Shown here piece by piece: positions 1 through 5,707 of a DNA stretch of 8,386 bases; position 1 is the stretch's first letter; each line of letters begins with the position of its first letter. Below the pieces are notes generated by a model. That model ran no database searches and had not been told where the DNA came from. It was given only the letters and a program-made list of their open reading frames with translations. The stretch is from Hyphomicrobiales bacterium (GTDB taxonomy: Bacteria > Pseudomonadota > Alphaproteobacteria > Rhizobiales > CAYWUX01). Location: positions 1 to 8,386 of the forward strand of contig JANQOC010000049.1 in the NCBI GenBank assembly GCA_028279265.1, read 5' to 3'. Position numbers and translations under genes: made by a program.

Positions 1-110
1 ACGTCCTCTGGCGTGCAGACGGCCGACACCAATTCCTGTGCGGGGTTATGGAGGCTTCCCTTGCCTCGAAATTGTCTGCGGCCTGCAGAGTAAAAGTAAT
101 CAGTCCTTTT
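1..110. other. Left edge, no convincing gene
   Basis: This stretch lies downstream of the rhodanese stop codon. On the minus strand a GTG at 29 (VSAVCTPEDV...) follows an AGGAA-like sequence (33-37) and stays open to the window edge, so it could be the start of a further gene in the leftward operon. The spacing to that ribosome-binding sequence is only 3 nt and only ten codons are visible. On the plus strand one frame is open from the edge to a TAA at 91-93. Neither reading is recognisable, and no terminator with a T-tract follows the rhodanese gene. Confidence 0.2.
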
Positions 111-503
111 CTAATCTTTCTTTTCAATGGGCCCTCCCGCGTCCCGCCAGCCTCCAAAGCCGCCAATCATATTGGCGACCGGTGCCAGTCCCATTCTTTG
201 CGCGACCTCTGTGGCCAGTACGGAGCGCCAACCGGACGCGCAATAAAAGACAAACTTCTTGTCCTGCTGAAATATGTCCTTGTGATAGGGACTCGCGGGA
301 TCAATCCAGAACTCCAGCATGCCTCGTGGACAATGAAAGGCATCAGGAATTTTACCATCGCGTCTAAGCTCCCGTACATCCCGGATATCCACCAGAACGA
401 TGTCATCCCGATTGTTTTGCACCTCCTCAATTGTAACCTCATCGATGAGTGCCTGAGCCGCCTCCACCAGGTCCCTGCATCCGATTGTAATATTCTGCGC
501 CAT
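111..503 (-). CDS. Single-domain rhodanese-like sulfurtransferase
   Basis: A 130-residue cytoplasmic protein that is essentially one rhodanese domain. These domains carry sulfur as a cysteine persulfide, moving it from donors such as thiosulfate or persulfides to an acceptor. The family landmarks are visible: VDIRDVRE (38-45), GKIPDAFHCPRG (50-61), then strand FVFYC with the catalytic cysteine C88 in a six-residue active-site loop CASGWRS (88-94), and the closing GGFGGW (114-119). A short N-terminal extension (residues 1-23) precedes the domain. There is no signal peptide or membrane segment. The ATG is preceded by a good GAGGAAAG ribosome binding site 4 nt upstream, which fixes the start. 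It is last in the leftward group, 28 nt after the YdcF-like gene, so it is probably co-transcribed. The real sulfur donor and acceptor cannot be told from sequence. Family call is secure, specific role unknown. Confidence 0.93.
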   Translation of the reverse strand: MAQNITIGCRDLVEAAQALIDEVTIEEVQNNRDDIVLVDIRDVRELRRDGKIPDAFHCPRGMLEFWIDPASPYHKDIFQQDKKFVFYCASGWRSVLATEVAQRMGLAPVANMIGGFGGWRDAGGPIEKKD

Positions 504-512
504 GACACTTTC

Positions 513-538
513 CTCAATTGTTTTTTGTTGCTCAATTG
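513..538 (-). repeat. Paired CAATTG-containing repeat before rhodanese RBS
   Basis: The 8-base word CTCAATTG occurs twice on the plus strand (513-520 and 531-538), 18 nt apart. The second copy covers the stop codon of the YdcF-like gene and the first touches the rhodanese ribosome binding site. Because CAATTG is self-complementary, the two copies could pair in the mRNA as a weak 6-bp hairpin just upstream of the rhodanese start. The region is AT-rich, so chance is a real alternative. Confidence 0.3.
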
Positions 539-1359
539 CTTTTTATCGTCTTGTGCCCGGCCGGTCCGGGAAACAGCGCGCTCGTCTTCCCCGTAATATA
601 ATAAGCCAGGAGACCAATCCATTCTCGCATCGCCGTATCGACCCTCTTTACCCCTTCTGAATACTTGGAAAAGGGGCGATACCTATCGCTTGTACCCCGG
701 GTCCGGAAATCTGTCGACCACGGTACCACATTGTATCCGGCTTTTCTAAAAACGCCCACGGATCGCGGCATATGATAGGCCGAGGTCACCAACAACCAGG
801 GATCGCTTGCCGGCTCTTGGATCATTTTTTTCACTTCAATCGCGTTCTCATAGGTGTTTTTCGCCCGGATCTCAAAGCGCACAATATTGGGATCGATTTT
901 TACAACCGGGAGAATGAACTCTTCCACCATGCGCGCTTCCGAGTTCTTTTCATCCCAAAGCGCATTCGAGCCGCCGCTGTAAATGACGGGGATATTGGGA
1001 AATCGCCGGACTAACTCTGCGGCTCCCAGAATTCGTTCCCCGGCTTCATTCGTCAGGGCTTGCTGACGATGAAAGCTGAGATTCGAACTCGTGCCTCCCC
1101 CGAGAACGATAATTCCCGCAAACGATTTGGTACCCACCGGTATCTCATTGGGGAACCGCTCTTCCAGCGGCAGAATAAGGATATTTCCCAACGGGCTGAA
1201 CCCGATGATGAGCAAACCGGCAACGCCTGTACTGATACAAAGACGCGCTGCAGTTTGCCACCTTGTCCACAGGAGAAGGATGCCCAGACCGGACATGCCG
1301 ACCAGGATGTGGGAGGGCAGCAGAAAAAACCCGATGATTTTTGACAAATAGAAAAACAT
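532..1359 (-). CDS. YdcF family (DUF218/ElyC-like) inner-membrane protein
   Basis: A 275-residue protein with two N-terminal hydrophobic segments (about residues 4-30 and 40-62) followed by a DUF218 domain (about 82-250). Diagnostic features are GIIVLGGG (82-89), YSGGSN (127-132), the acidic E141, NTYENA (168-173), SAYHMPRS (193-200), and a C-terminal EWIGLLAYYITGKTSALFPGP-type ending. The domain is a Rossmann-like fold of uncertain chemistry; E. coli relatives SanA and ElyC act in envelope integrity and peptidoglycan/lipid-carrier homeostasis, so a cell-envelope role is a reasonable inference but not shown. The MFFYLSK start fits what I recall of the family's N-terminus, although the nearest purine-rich sequence (AGGA) is more than 18 nt upstream, so translation initiation looks weak. 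It sits 101 nt after the PEP-mutase-like gene and 28 nt before the rhodanese gene. Confidence 0.9.
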   Translation of the reverse strand: MFFYLSKIIGFFLLPSHILVGMSGLGILLLWTRWQTAARLCISTGVAGLLIIGFSPLGNILILPLEERFPNEIPVGTKSFAGIIVLGGGTSSNLSFHRQQALTNEAGERILGAAELVRRFPNIPVIYSGGSNALWDEKNSEARMVEEFILPVVKIDPNIVRFEIRAKNTYENAIEVKKMIQEPASDPWLLVTSAYHMPRSVGVFRKAGYNVVPWSTDFRTRGTSDRYRPFSKYSEGVKRVDTAMREWIGLLAYYITGKTSALFPGPAGHKTIKSN

Positions 1360-1386
1360 ATGGATTTGACTGAATAAGATCCTGAT

Positions 1387-1423
1387 GCGGGTTTGCCGCG
1401 ATCATTCCCATTGATGTTCGCGG
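1387..1423 (-). terminator. Hairpin with alternative pairing between genes
   Basis: CCGCGA (1396-1401) and TCGCGG (1418-1423) form a 6-bp GC-rich stem, which continues after a T-T mismatch with CAT/ATG pairing to a short loop. It lies 38 nt beyond the stop of the PEP-mutase-like gene and ahead of the YdcF-like start. A second, weaker stem GCGG (1387-1390)/CCGC (1396-1399) shares one arm, so the two are mutually exclusive. No T-tract follows on either strand, so this is not a classical intrinsic terminator. It could be an mRNA 3'-end stabiliser or attenuator-like element. Confidence 0.35.
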
Positions 1424-1460
1424 GATAATCTAGACCGCATTCGACCGGAGGGAAACCAAT

Positions 1461-2285
1461 CTAGGCGTGTACCTGATCCGCATCGTCATTGATTAAAGCT
1501 GCAGCAGGCTGCAATTGCGCCTGCAGGGCCCGGGCACTCCGTTGCAGATCCGCCTGCGCCCGGCGCACCATATGGGGACCGAGGGCCAGGCACGAAATAT
1601 CAAAAGACTGATAATCGCGCAGTTTATGATCCCCAATGGTTTGCACCGAAATTCCAATGTCTTTTTTGAGGGCGGCGCTCAGATCACGGATCACTGTCGG
1701 GGAAACCGGTTCATTAAAGAATACCCGGTCGGCACCGGCATCCCGATAACGCCGGATCCGATTGGACAGGGCCTGTTCGCCATCTTCCTGTCTTGATCGA
1801 GCGAGATTAACCCTGGAGTGCACAACAAGCGGTACAGTTCGTCCGCGAACAGACATGGTATAGTGCGCAGCCTTGATCAGATTACACATCTGATCCGTGG
1901 GCATGGCCGCGTCATGAACGGTACGTGATCCATCGGAAATTCGAATGCCCGACAAGCCCAGGGACAAGGCGGCGTCGACCATGCGTTTCAAATGATCGAT
2001 GTCGCAGTTCTCACCCCCCTCCAGATCGGCGATGACCGTCTTGCCGGTTGTGCGCAAAATTCGGGTGGCGACAAGCAGCAATTCCTCGGCATTGATGGCT
2101 TCATGCTCCTTGTATCCCTGTGCCCAACCGATACCCGCTGCCGATGTCGAGATGACATCAAACCCAAGATCCGCATAAACGCGTGCACTCGCGACATCCC
2201 AAACTTCAGGGAGCACCCAAAAGTTCGAACCCCGTAATCTTGCCCTCAGTAAATCAGCCTGAGAAATTGCCGAATTGTCGATCAT
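1461..2285 (-). CDS. Isocitrate lyase/PEP mutase superfamily protein, divergent
   Basis: A 274-residue cytoplasmic TIM-barrel protein of the isocitrate lyase/phosphoenolpyruvate mutase superfamily, whose members make or break C-C or P-C bonds in 2-oxo/dicarboxylic acids (2-methylisocitrate lyase, oxaloacetate hydrolase, phosphonopyruvate hydrolase). Matches in order: LPEVWDVASARVYADLGFDVISTSAAGIGWAQG-type N-terminal region (25-57), metal-site strand VIADLEGG with D87 and E89, GIRISDGS (113-120), VHSRVN with R158, RYRDAGADRVFFNE (179-192), and ALGPHMVRRAQADL (234-247). In relatives the strand at 113-118 usually reads I-E-D; here the acidic residue is S117, so the metal site is atypical and the substrate unclear. 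The open frame extends upstream to 2510, but that part overlaps the preceding gene, and ATG 2285 gives the normal family length. No strong ribosome binding site is visible before it. It lies 34 nt after the LprI-like gene, so coupling or shared transcription is likely. Confidence 0.85.
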   Translation of the reverse strand: MIDNSAISQADLLRARLRGSNFWVLPEVWDVASARVYADLGFDVISTSAAGIGWAQGYKEHEAINAEELLLVATRILRTTGKTVIADLEGGENCDIDHLKRMVDAALSLGLSGIRISDGSRTVHDAAMPTDQMCNLIKAAHYTMSVRGRTVPLVVHSRVNLARSRQEDGEQALSNRIRRYRDAGADRVFFNEPVSPTVIRDLSAALKKDIGISVQTIGDHKLRDYQSFDISCLALGPHMVRRAQADLQRSARALQAQLQPAAALINDDADQVHA

Positions 2286-2319
2286 ATGAGACCCAGGGCC
2301 AGAGTTACCAGAATTTCCA

Positions 2320-2847
2320 TTATTTCTGGAGTAACCGTTCCAGAGATTTAATTTCTGCCAGACGTCTTGCCGTGAGTCGAATGGCGCAATCAAGTCCCAT
2401 TTGCTTGGATGTGAATCCGGGGGGCAACAAAATATAAGGCAAGCGGCACTCTGCCTGCCGGTGCTTGACCCAGAAGTCATGGGACGTTTTGAAGCGTTCC
2501 TGTGCCTCACCGGCCTGAATGACGTCTTTTATTCCTTTGACCTGTTTCCGCAGTAGCTGGTCCCAGAGCACGAACTCATGCTCCAGGCATTCTTCCTGCA
2601 TTACCGGAGATTTATTGTCTTCACGGGCACGACAGGGTTTGGAAAATCGCCCGATGCAGTCAATAATCGCTCGGCCGTTCTGCGCTTCCGCACGCACGCA
2701 GACTTCGATCATCGCATTGTTCAGTCTCTTCTGCTCCTGTGCCTGAACACTCGGAATCGAAATGAATACCGCCAGACTGAAGAACAGAATTGTCGCGGCA
2801 ATGATTTGAGAAATAGTTGATTTCAATTTGAGTTCAGGCCGTTTCAT
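2320..2847 (-). CDS. Secreted LprI-like (DUF1311) Cys-rich protein
   Basis: A 175-residue exported protein. Residues 1-36 form a Sec signal peptide (basic KRPELKLK, hydrophobic core about 14-31, cleavage after VQA at 36). The mature part has six cysteines (50, 64, 72, 87, 134, 154), consistent with disulfides in the periplasm, and the LprI/DUF1311 pattern of a helical domain with LWDQLL (94-99), then HDFWVKHRQAEC (123-134) and a distal cysteine. Some family members inhibit lysozyme, but many are uncharacterised, so inhibition is only a possibility. The reading frame continues upstream to 3084 inside ivd; I place the start at ATG 2847 because the signal peptide begins there and a GGGA motif lies about 9 nt upstream. 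This makes a 14-nt overlap with the ivd stop, suggesting translational coupling. Divergent from well-known members, so the family call is moderate. Confidence 0.78.
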   Translation of the reverse strand: MKRPELKLKSTISQIIAATILFFSLAVFISIPSVQAQEQKRLNNAMIEVCVRAEAQNGRAIIDCIGRFSKPCRAREDNKSPVMQEECLEHEFVLWDQLLRKQVKGIKDVIQAGEAQERFKTSHDFWVKHRQAECRLPYILLPPGFTSKQMGLDCAIRLTARRLAEIKSLERLLQK

Positions 2848-4006
2848 TGAACAATTCCCGTCCAATGAGCATTCTTCTGATCTCGGAGGTGCCGGCGCCA
2901 ATCTCGTAGAGCTTCGCATCCCTGAGGAGACGCCCGGTTGCGGTCTCGTTGATGTATCCCATGCCACCAAGGGTCTGGATTGCCGCAAGAGCCAGTTCCG
3001 TGGCCTTTTCCGCAGCATAGAGTATAGCCCCGGCTGCATCCTTGCGGGTTGTCTCACCGCGATCGGCGGCGGCGGCAACCGCATACACGTACGCCTTGCT
3101 GGCGTTCATGGTCGTGTACATGTCGGCGAGTTTAGCCTGCATGAGCTGAAAGGTTCCGATGGGCTGTCCAAACTGCTTGCGCTCATGGACATAGGGTACG
3201 ACGATATCCATTGCTGATTGCATAATTCCCAGGGGACCAGCGGCAAGAACAATCCGTTCGTAGTCGAGCCCGGACATCAGCACCCGCACCCCTCCATCAA
3301 CTTCGCCGAGAACATTTTCTTCCGGGACCTCGCAGTTTTCAAAAACGAGTTCGCAGGTATCGGAGCCGCGCATCCCCAACTTGTCCAGTTTCTGGGCCGT
3401 AGAAAATCCATCGAATGTTTTTTCAACGAGAAAAGCCGTGATACCCTTGGCACCGGCGTCCATGTTTGTTTTGGCGTAGATAATCAGCGTATCGGCGACC
3501 GGTCCGTTGGTAATCCACATTTTCGAACCGTTGAGGACGTAATGAGCGCCTCTTTTCTCGGCCTTGAGACTCATGGAGACCACATCGGATCCCGCACCGG
3601 GTTCCGACATGGCCAGTGCGCCCACATGATCTCCCGATATAAGTTTCGGCAGATATCGCTCTTTCTGGGATTTGGAGCCGTTTCTGAAAATCTGATTCAC
3701 ACACAAATTCGAATGGGCGCCATAAGACAGCCCCACCGATGCCGAAGCCCGGCTAATCTCTTCCATGGCCACGCAATGTTCGAGATAACCGAGACCACTG
3801 CCGCCATATTCCTCGGAAACCGTGATCCCATGCACCCCGAGCGTGCCAAGCTGTGGCCAGAGATCCCTCGGGAATTCATTGCTGCGATCGATTTCCTCGG
3901 CCCGCGGGGCAATCTGATCCGAAGAAAAGGAGCGCACACTGTCGCGCAACAGATCTACCGTTTCACCGAGAGCAAAATTCAGGCCCGGGATCTCATTGGG
4001 AATCAT
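2834..4006 (-). CDS. ivd: Isovaleryl-CoA dehydrogenase
   Basis: A 390-residue FAD-dependent acyl-CoA dehydrogenase that oxidises isovaleryl-CoA to 3-methylcrotonyl-CoA in leucine catabolism, passing electrons to electron-transfer flavoprotein. It follows the isovaleryl subfamily throughout: GITVSEEYGGSGLGY (N-terminal helical domain, about 61-74), AMSEPGAGSDV (132-142) and WITNG (164-168) of the flavin-binding beta domain, GLDYERIVLAAGP (246-258) with the catalytic glutamate at E250 in the position specific to isovaleryl-CoA dehydrogenases, ERKQFGQPIGTFQLMQ (275-290), LGGMGYIN (346-353) and the C-terminal YEIGAGTSEIRR (367-378). Two ATGs are possible, 4012 and 4006. AAAGG sits only 1 nt before the first but 7 nt before the second, and MIPNE is the typical family start, so 4006 is preferred. 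The usual partners of leucine degradation (methylcrotonyl-CoA carboxylase, HMG-CoA lyase) are not in the window. It is first in the leftward operon. Confidence 0.95.
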   Translation of the reverse strand: MIPNEIPGLNFALGETVDLLRDSVRSFSSDQIAPRAEEIDRSNEFPRDLWPQLGTLGVHGITVSEEYGGSGLGYLEHCVAMEEISRASASVGLSYGAHSNLCVNQIFRNGSKSQKERYLPKLISGDHVGALAMSEPGAGSDVVSMSLKAEKRGAHYVLNGSKMWITNGPVADTLIIYAKTNMDAGAKGITAFLVEKTFDGFSTAQKLDKLGMRGSDTCELVFENCEVPEENVLGEVDGGVRVLMSGLDYERIVLAAGPLGIMQSAMDIVVPYVHERKQFGQPIGTFQLMQAKLADMYTTMNASKAYVYAVAAAADRGETTRKDAAGAILYAAEKATELALAAIQTLGGMGYINETATGRLLRDAKLYEIGAGTSEIRRMLIGRELFNETA

Positions 4007-4275
4007 GACCATACCTTTGAATCAGATTCTGTCCGCCGGAGAAATAATGCTGCAATTCCAACCGGATCTCTCCAGACATAGCCCGTAAATTCGGTTTCGC
4101 CAAGTTCCCTGTTGAAGACCCAGGGATCAAAAGTTCTGAATTTTTTGTGGCAATTGGTCTAATTATAAGAAATGGCAGTTTTGCGATACTTTCCGGCTTT
4201 CAATTCAGACCTTGTTCACGGTTAATTACCAAAAATTGAAGAACGCCCTTTTTTGGCCGCCGACTCGGACTACCT

Positions 4276-4306
4276 ATTAAGTGTGGGCATGGACTTAAAT
4301 TAAGTG
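4276..4306. promoter_or_regulatory. Operator-like TTAAGT triple half-site
   Basis: TTAAGT occurs at 4277-4282 and 4300-4305, with its complement ACTTAA at 4293-4298. The last two form a perfect 13-base palindrome (ACTTAAATTAAGT, 4293-4305), and the wider word ATTAAGTG is repeated exactly 23 bases apart (4276 and 4299), close to two helical turns. This arrangement is what a dimeric repressor or activator binding cooperatively would use. The cognate regulator is not in the window. AT-rich context raises the chance of coincidence. Confidence 0.4.
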
Positions 4307-4320
4307 CGAACTCTATTTCT

Positions 4321-4349
4321 TTCGCAATATATTCGATATTCGGTAAAAT
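4321..4349 (+). promoter_or_regulatory. Candidate sigma70 promoter for coiled-coil gene
   Basis: TTCGCA (4321-4326, 4/6 match to TTGACA) and TAAAAT (4344-4349, 5/6 match to TATAAT) are separated by the optimal 17 nt. Transcription would begin near 4356, giving a leader of about 85 nt that contains both palindromes at 4380-4419. The tandem ATATTCG repeat lies inside the spacer. Confidence 0.35.
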
Positions 4350-4379
4350 AAGTCCATCTAACCGGATGTGAACCGCGGG

Positions 4380-4419
4380 TGTCACAGACTTCTCGTGACA
4401 GGTCTCAGGGTTCAGACCT
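4380..4419 (+). promoter_or_regulatory. Two abutting palindromes in the leader
   Basis: TGTCAC (4380-4385) and GTGACA (4395-4400) form a 6+6 inverted repeat with a 9-nt centre. AGGTCT (4400-4405) and AGACCT (4414-4419) form a second one with an 8-nt centre, sharing the base at 4400. Both are perfect. They sit 5 nt ahead of the GAGGAA ribosome binding site (4425-4430) of the gene starting at 4441. They may be a tandem operator for a dimeric regulator or two mRNA hairpins that tune access to the start. Confidence 0.45.
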
Positions 4420-4440
4420 TAGCAGAGGAAGCTGGAAATT

Positions 4441-5688
4441 ATGCAAAGAGTTGTGGGACTAAAGGAACTGTTCATTGTCCTTGGGCTGGTGAGCCTGACA
4501 CTCTTATGCGTGCGACCGTTCCAGGCGGGTTTGGCATATGCGGCCGAGGGCAAACAGCTAACCGATGACAAAGAGACTCTTGAAGATCAATCATCAAAAC
4601 AAGCGCGCGCCCTGTTAAAAGCAATTGATTCCATTCTCGAAGAAGCGTCCGATGAACGCCGCGGCGCCAAAAAGCTCCCGAGCCGCGACGACTACATCGT
4701 TGCCGTGCCGCCATGGACGGAGACCCGGGAAGACCGGCAATCCTCGATCCAGAAGCTCCTGGAGTCGGCCTTGTCGGTTGTCACCGATGCTCCCATCGTC
4801 GAGTGGCAGACCCAGATTGGAAACTACAAATCAAACATTGAGACGATTGAAAAGAATATCGCAAACCTACGGGAAAAACGTCTGGATGCGCCCAAGGACA
4901 GTATGTTGCCCGGCATACTGACGGACACGGTCGCCTCCATCGATTCCGAAATTGCCGATCTTGAAACGCGCATTTTAGAAAATGAAAGCGCCATCGATCA
5001 AAAGCGTGATGATATCAAGCAGGCTCTGACCGCCAAAGGCGTTGACATGTCCAGCGAACAGCTGGACCTGCTTCTTGGCAGTGTCCTGTCGGATGATCTC
5101 ATCAAACTCGTGGCGGCCTTCGATGCGGCGCGCGCGATCGATACGCGCCTCGGTCAGCTGATGAGTGAAAACGGCGAAAGCGTGGAAGCGGCGCGTCGTT
5201 ATTTCGCCATGCATGCCGCACTTTTTGCGATGCTCATGCATGCCCAGGATACGCTGATCCAGAAAATCGACCAGGTTTATCTGCGCCGGCTGGAATCAAT
5301 TATTACCGATATTCGCAAGACACGGTTTGAAACGCGCAAACTGCTGCGGGGACCGAACCGGGAAGATCAGAGGCGGGCCCTGCTGGCCAATCGCAAAGCC
5401 CAGGATTTTTCCGAAAAAGTCGCCGTTTATTATCGTGACTATCTGAAAGCCCAGCGCGAACAGATTTTAGCGGCCCGCAATCGGACGAAACGGGATCTGC
5501 GGATCGCGGACAATACTTATGAAACGGTGGAAGCCAGCTTTCAGCTGAAATCCCTGGTGGAAGATGCAAAATCCTCCTTCGATGCCATCCGGCGCCTTGA
5601 AGCTCCGGGTTTCGACCAGATTTTTCAAAATGAAGAACTGCGGAAAGAGTTCGAGAATCTCACACGTAAACTGGCCCCCACGAGCTGA
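4441..5688 (+). CDS. Exported coiled-coil protein of unknown family
   Basis: A 415-residue protein I do not recognise. Residues 1-34 look like a Sec signal peptide (hydrophobic core FIVLGLVSLTLLCV about 11-24, cleavage near AYA-AEG at 34/35), so the mature protein should be periplasmic. There is no lipobox. The mature chain is almost wholly helical and highly charged: heptad-like segments at about 125-197 (IETIEKNIANLREKR, then IDSEIADLETRILENESAI) and about 270-350 (basic, DTLIQKIDQVYLRRLESII), with shorter helices at 375-410. It contains no cysteine after the signal peptide. Elongated oligomerising or scaffold roles are plausible, but no enzymatic motif is visible. A GAGGAA site (4425-4430) lies 10 nt before the ATG, supporting the start. 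It is transcribed alone, away from ivd and towards mgtE, with its stop 19 nt from the mgtE stop. The residue composition and strong codon bias make it a real gene; function unknown. Confidence 0.88.
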   Translation: MQRVVGLKELFIVLGLVSLTLLCVRPFQAGLAYAAEGKQLTDDKETLEDQSSKQARALLKAIDSILEEASDERRGAKKLPSRDDYIVAVPPWTETREDRQSSIQKLLESALSVVTDAPIVEWQTQIGNYKSNIETIEKNIANLREKRLDAPKDSMLPGILTDTVASIDSEIADLETRILENESAIDQKRDDIKQALTAKGVDMSSEQLDLLLGSVLSDDLIKLVAAFDAARAIDTRLGQLMSENGESVEAARRYFAMHAALFAMLMHAQDTLIQKIDQVYLRRLESIITDIRKTRFETRKLLRGPNREDQRRALLANRKAQDFSEKVAVYYRDYLKAQREQILAARNRTKRDLRIADNTYETVEASFQLKSLVEDAKSSFDAIRRLEAPGFDQIFQNEELRKEFENLTRKLAPTS

Positions 5689-5707
5689 GCCCGGTTAGCC
5701 GAAGGCC
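5689..5707. other. Minimal convergent gene junction
   Basis: Only 19 nt separate the stops of the coiled-coil gene and mgtE. The sequence can form a small imperfect hairpin (AGCC-GAA-GGC with a bulge, around 5695-5709) and contains AAGGCCTT (5702-5709), but there is no T-tract on either strand long enough for a convincing intrinsic terminator. Confidence 0.3.

Larger units (their letters stand above)
4007..4440. other. Divergent intergenic control region, repeat-rich
   Basis: This 434-nt AT-rich stretch separates ivd (minus) from the coiled-coil gene (plus). It carries the leftward ribosome binding site (AAAGG about 4014-4018 on the minus strand), a minus-strand TATAAT at 4162-4167 without a matching -35, a CCAAAAA/TTTTTGG inverted repeat (4229-4235/4250-4256), three TTAAGT half-sites, tandem ATATTCG copies (4329-4342), and two palindromes near the rightward start. 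The 10-base word TTCAGACCTT is repeated at 4204-4213 and 4411-4420. A 61-codon minus-strand frame inside it (4200-4385) has no recognisable features. I see no tRNA or known riboswitch. Confidence 0.6.

Noticed and set aside
48..596. 182-codon plus-strand frame across the rhodanese gene
   Set aside because: It is antisense to an intact rhodanese domain with its catalytic loop, and its translation shows no family features.
2286..2510. In-frame N-terminal extension of the PEP-mutase-like protein, including a GPGSHM stretch resembling an expression-tag scar
   Set aside because: The extension overlaps the LprI-like coding sequence, the family's usual length begins at ATG 2285, and the tag-like residues are a chance translation of native DNA.
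2848..3084. In-frame upstream extension of the LprI-like protein
   Set aside because: It lies inside the conserved ivd 3' coding region in another frame and would place the signal peptide in the middle of the protein.
2828..4081. Long plus-strand open frames (about 129 and 287 codons) antisense to ivd
   Set aside because: The opposite strand encodes a full, highly conserved isovaleryl-CoA dehydrogenase; the antisense translations have no recognisable features and are mirror effects of its codon bias.
4200..4385. 61-codon minus-strand frame in the divergent control region
   Set aside because: No ribosome binding site or recognisable sequence, and it covers the likely promoter and operator elements for the neighbouring gene.
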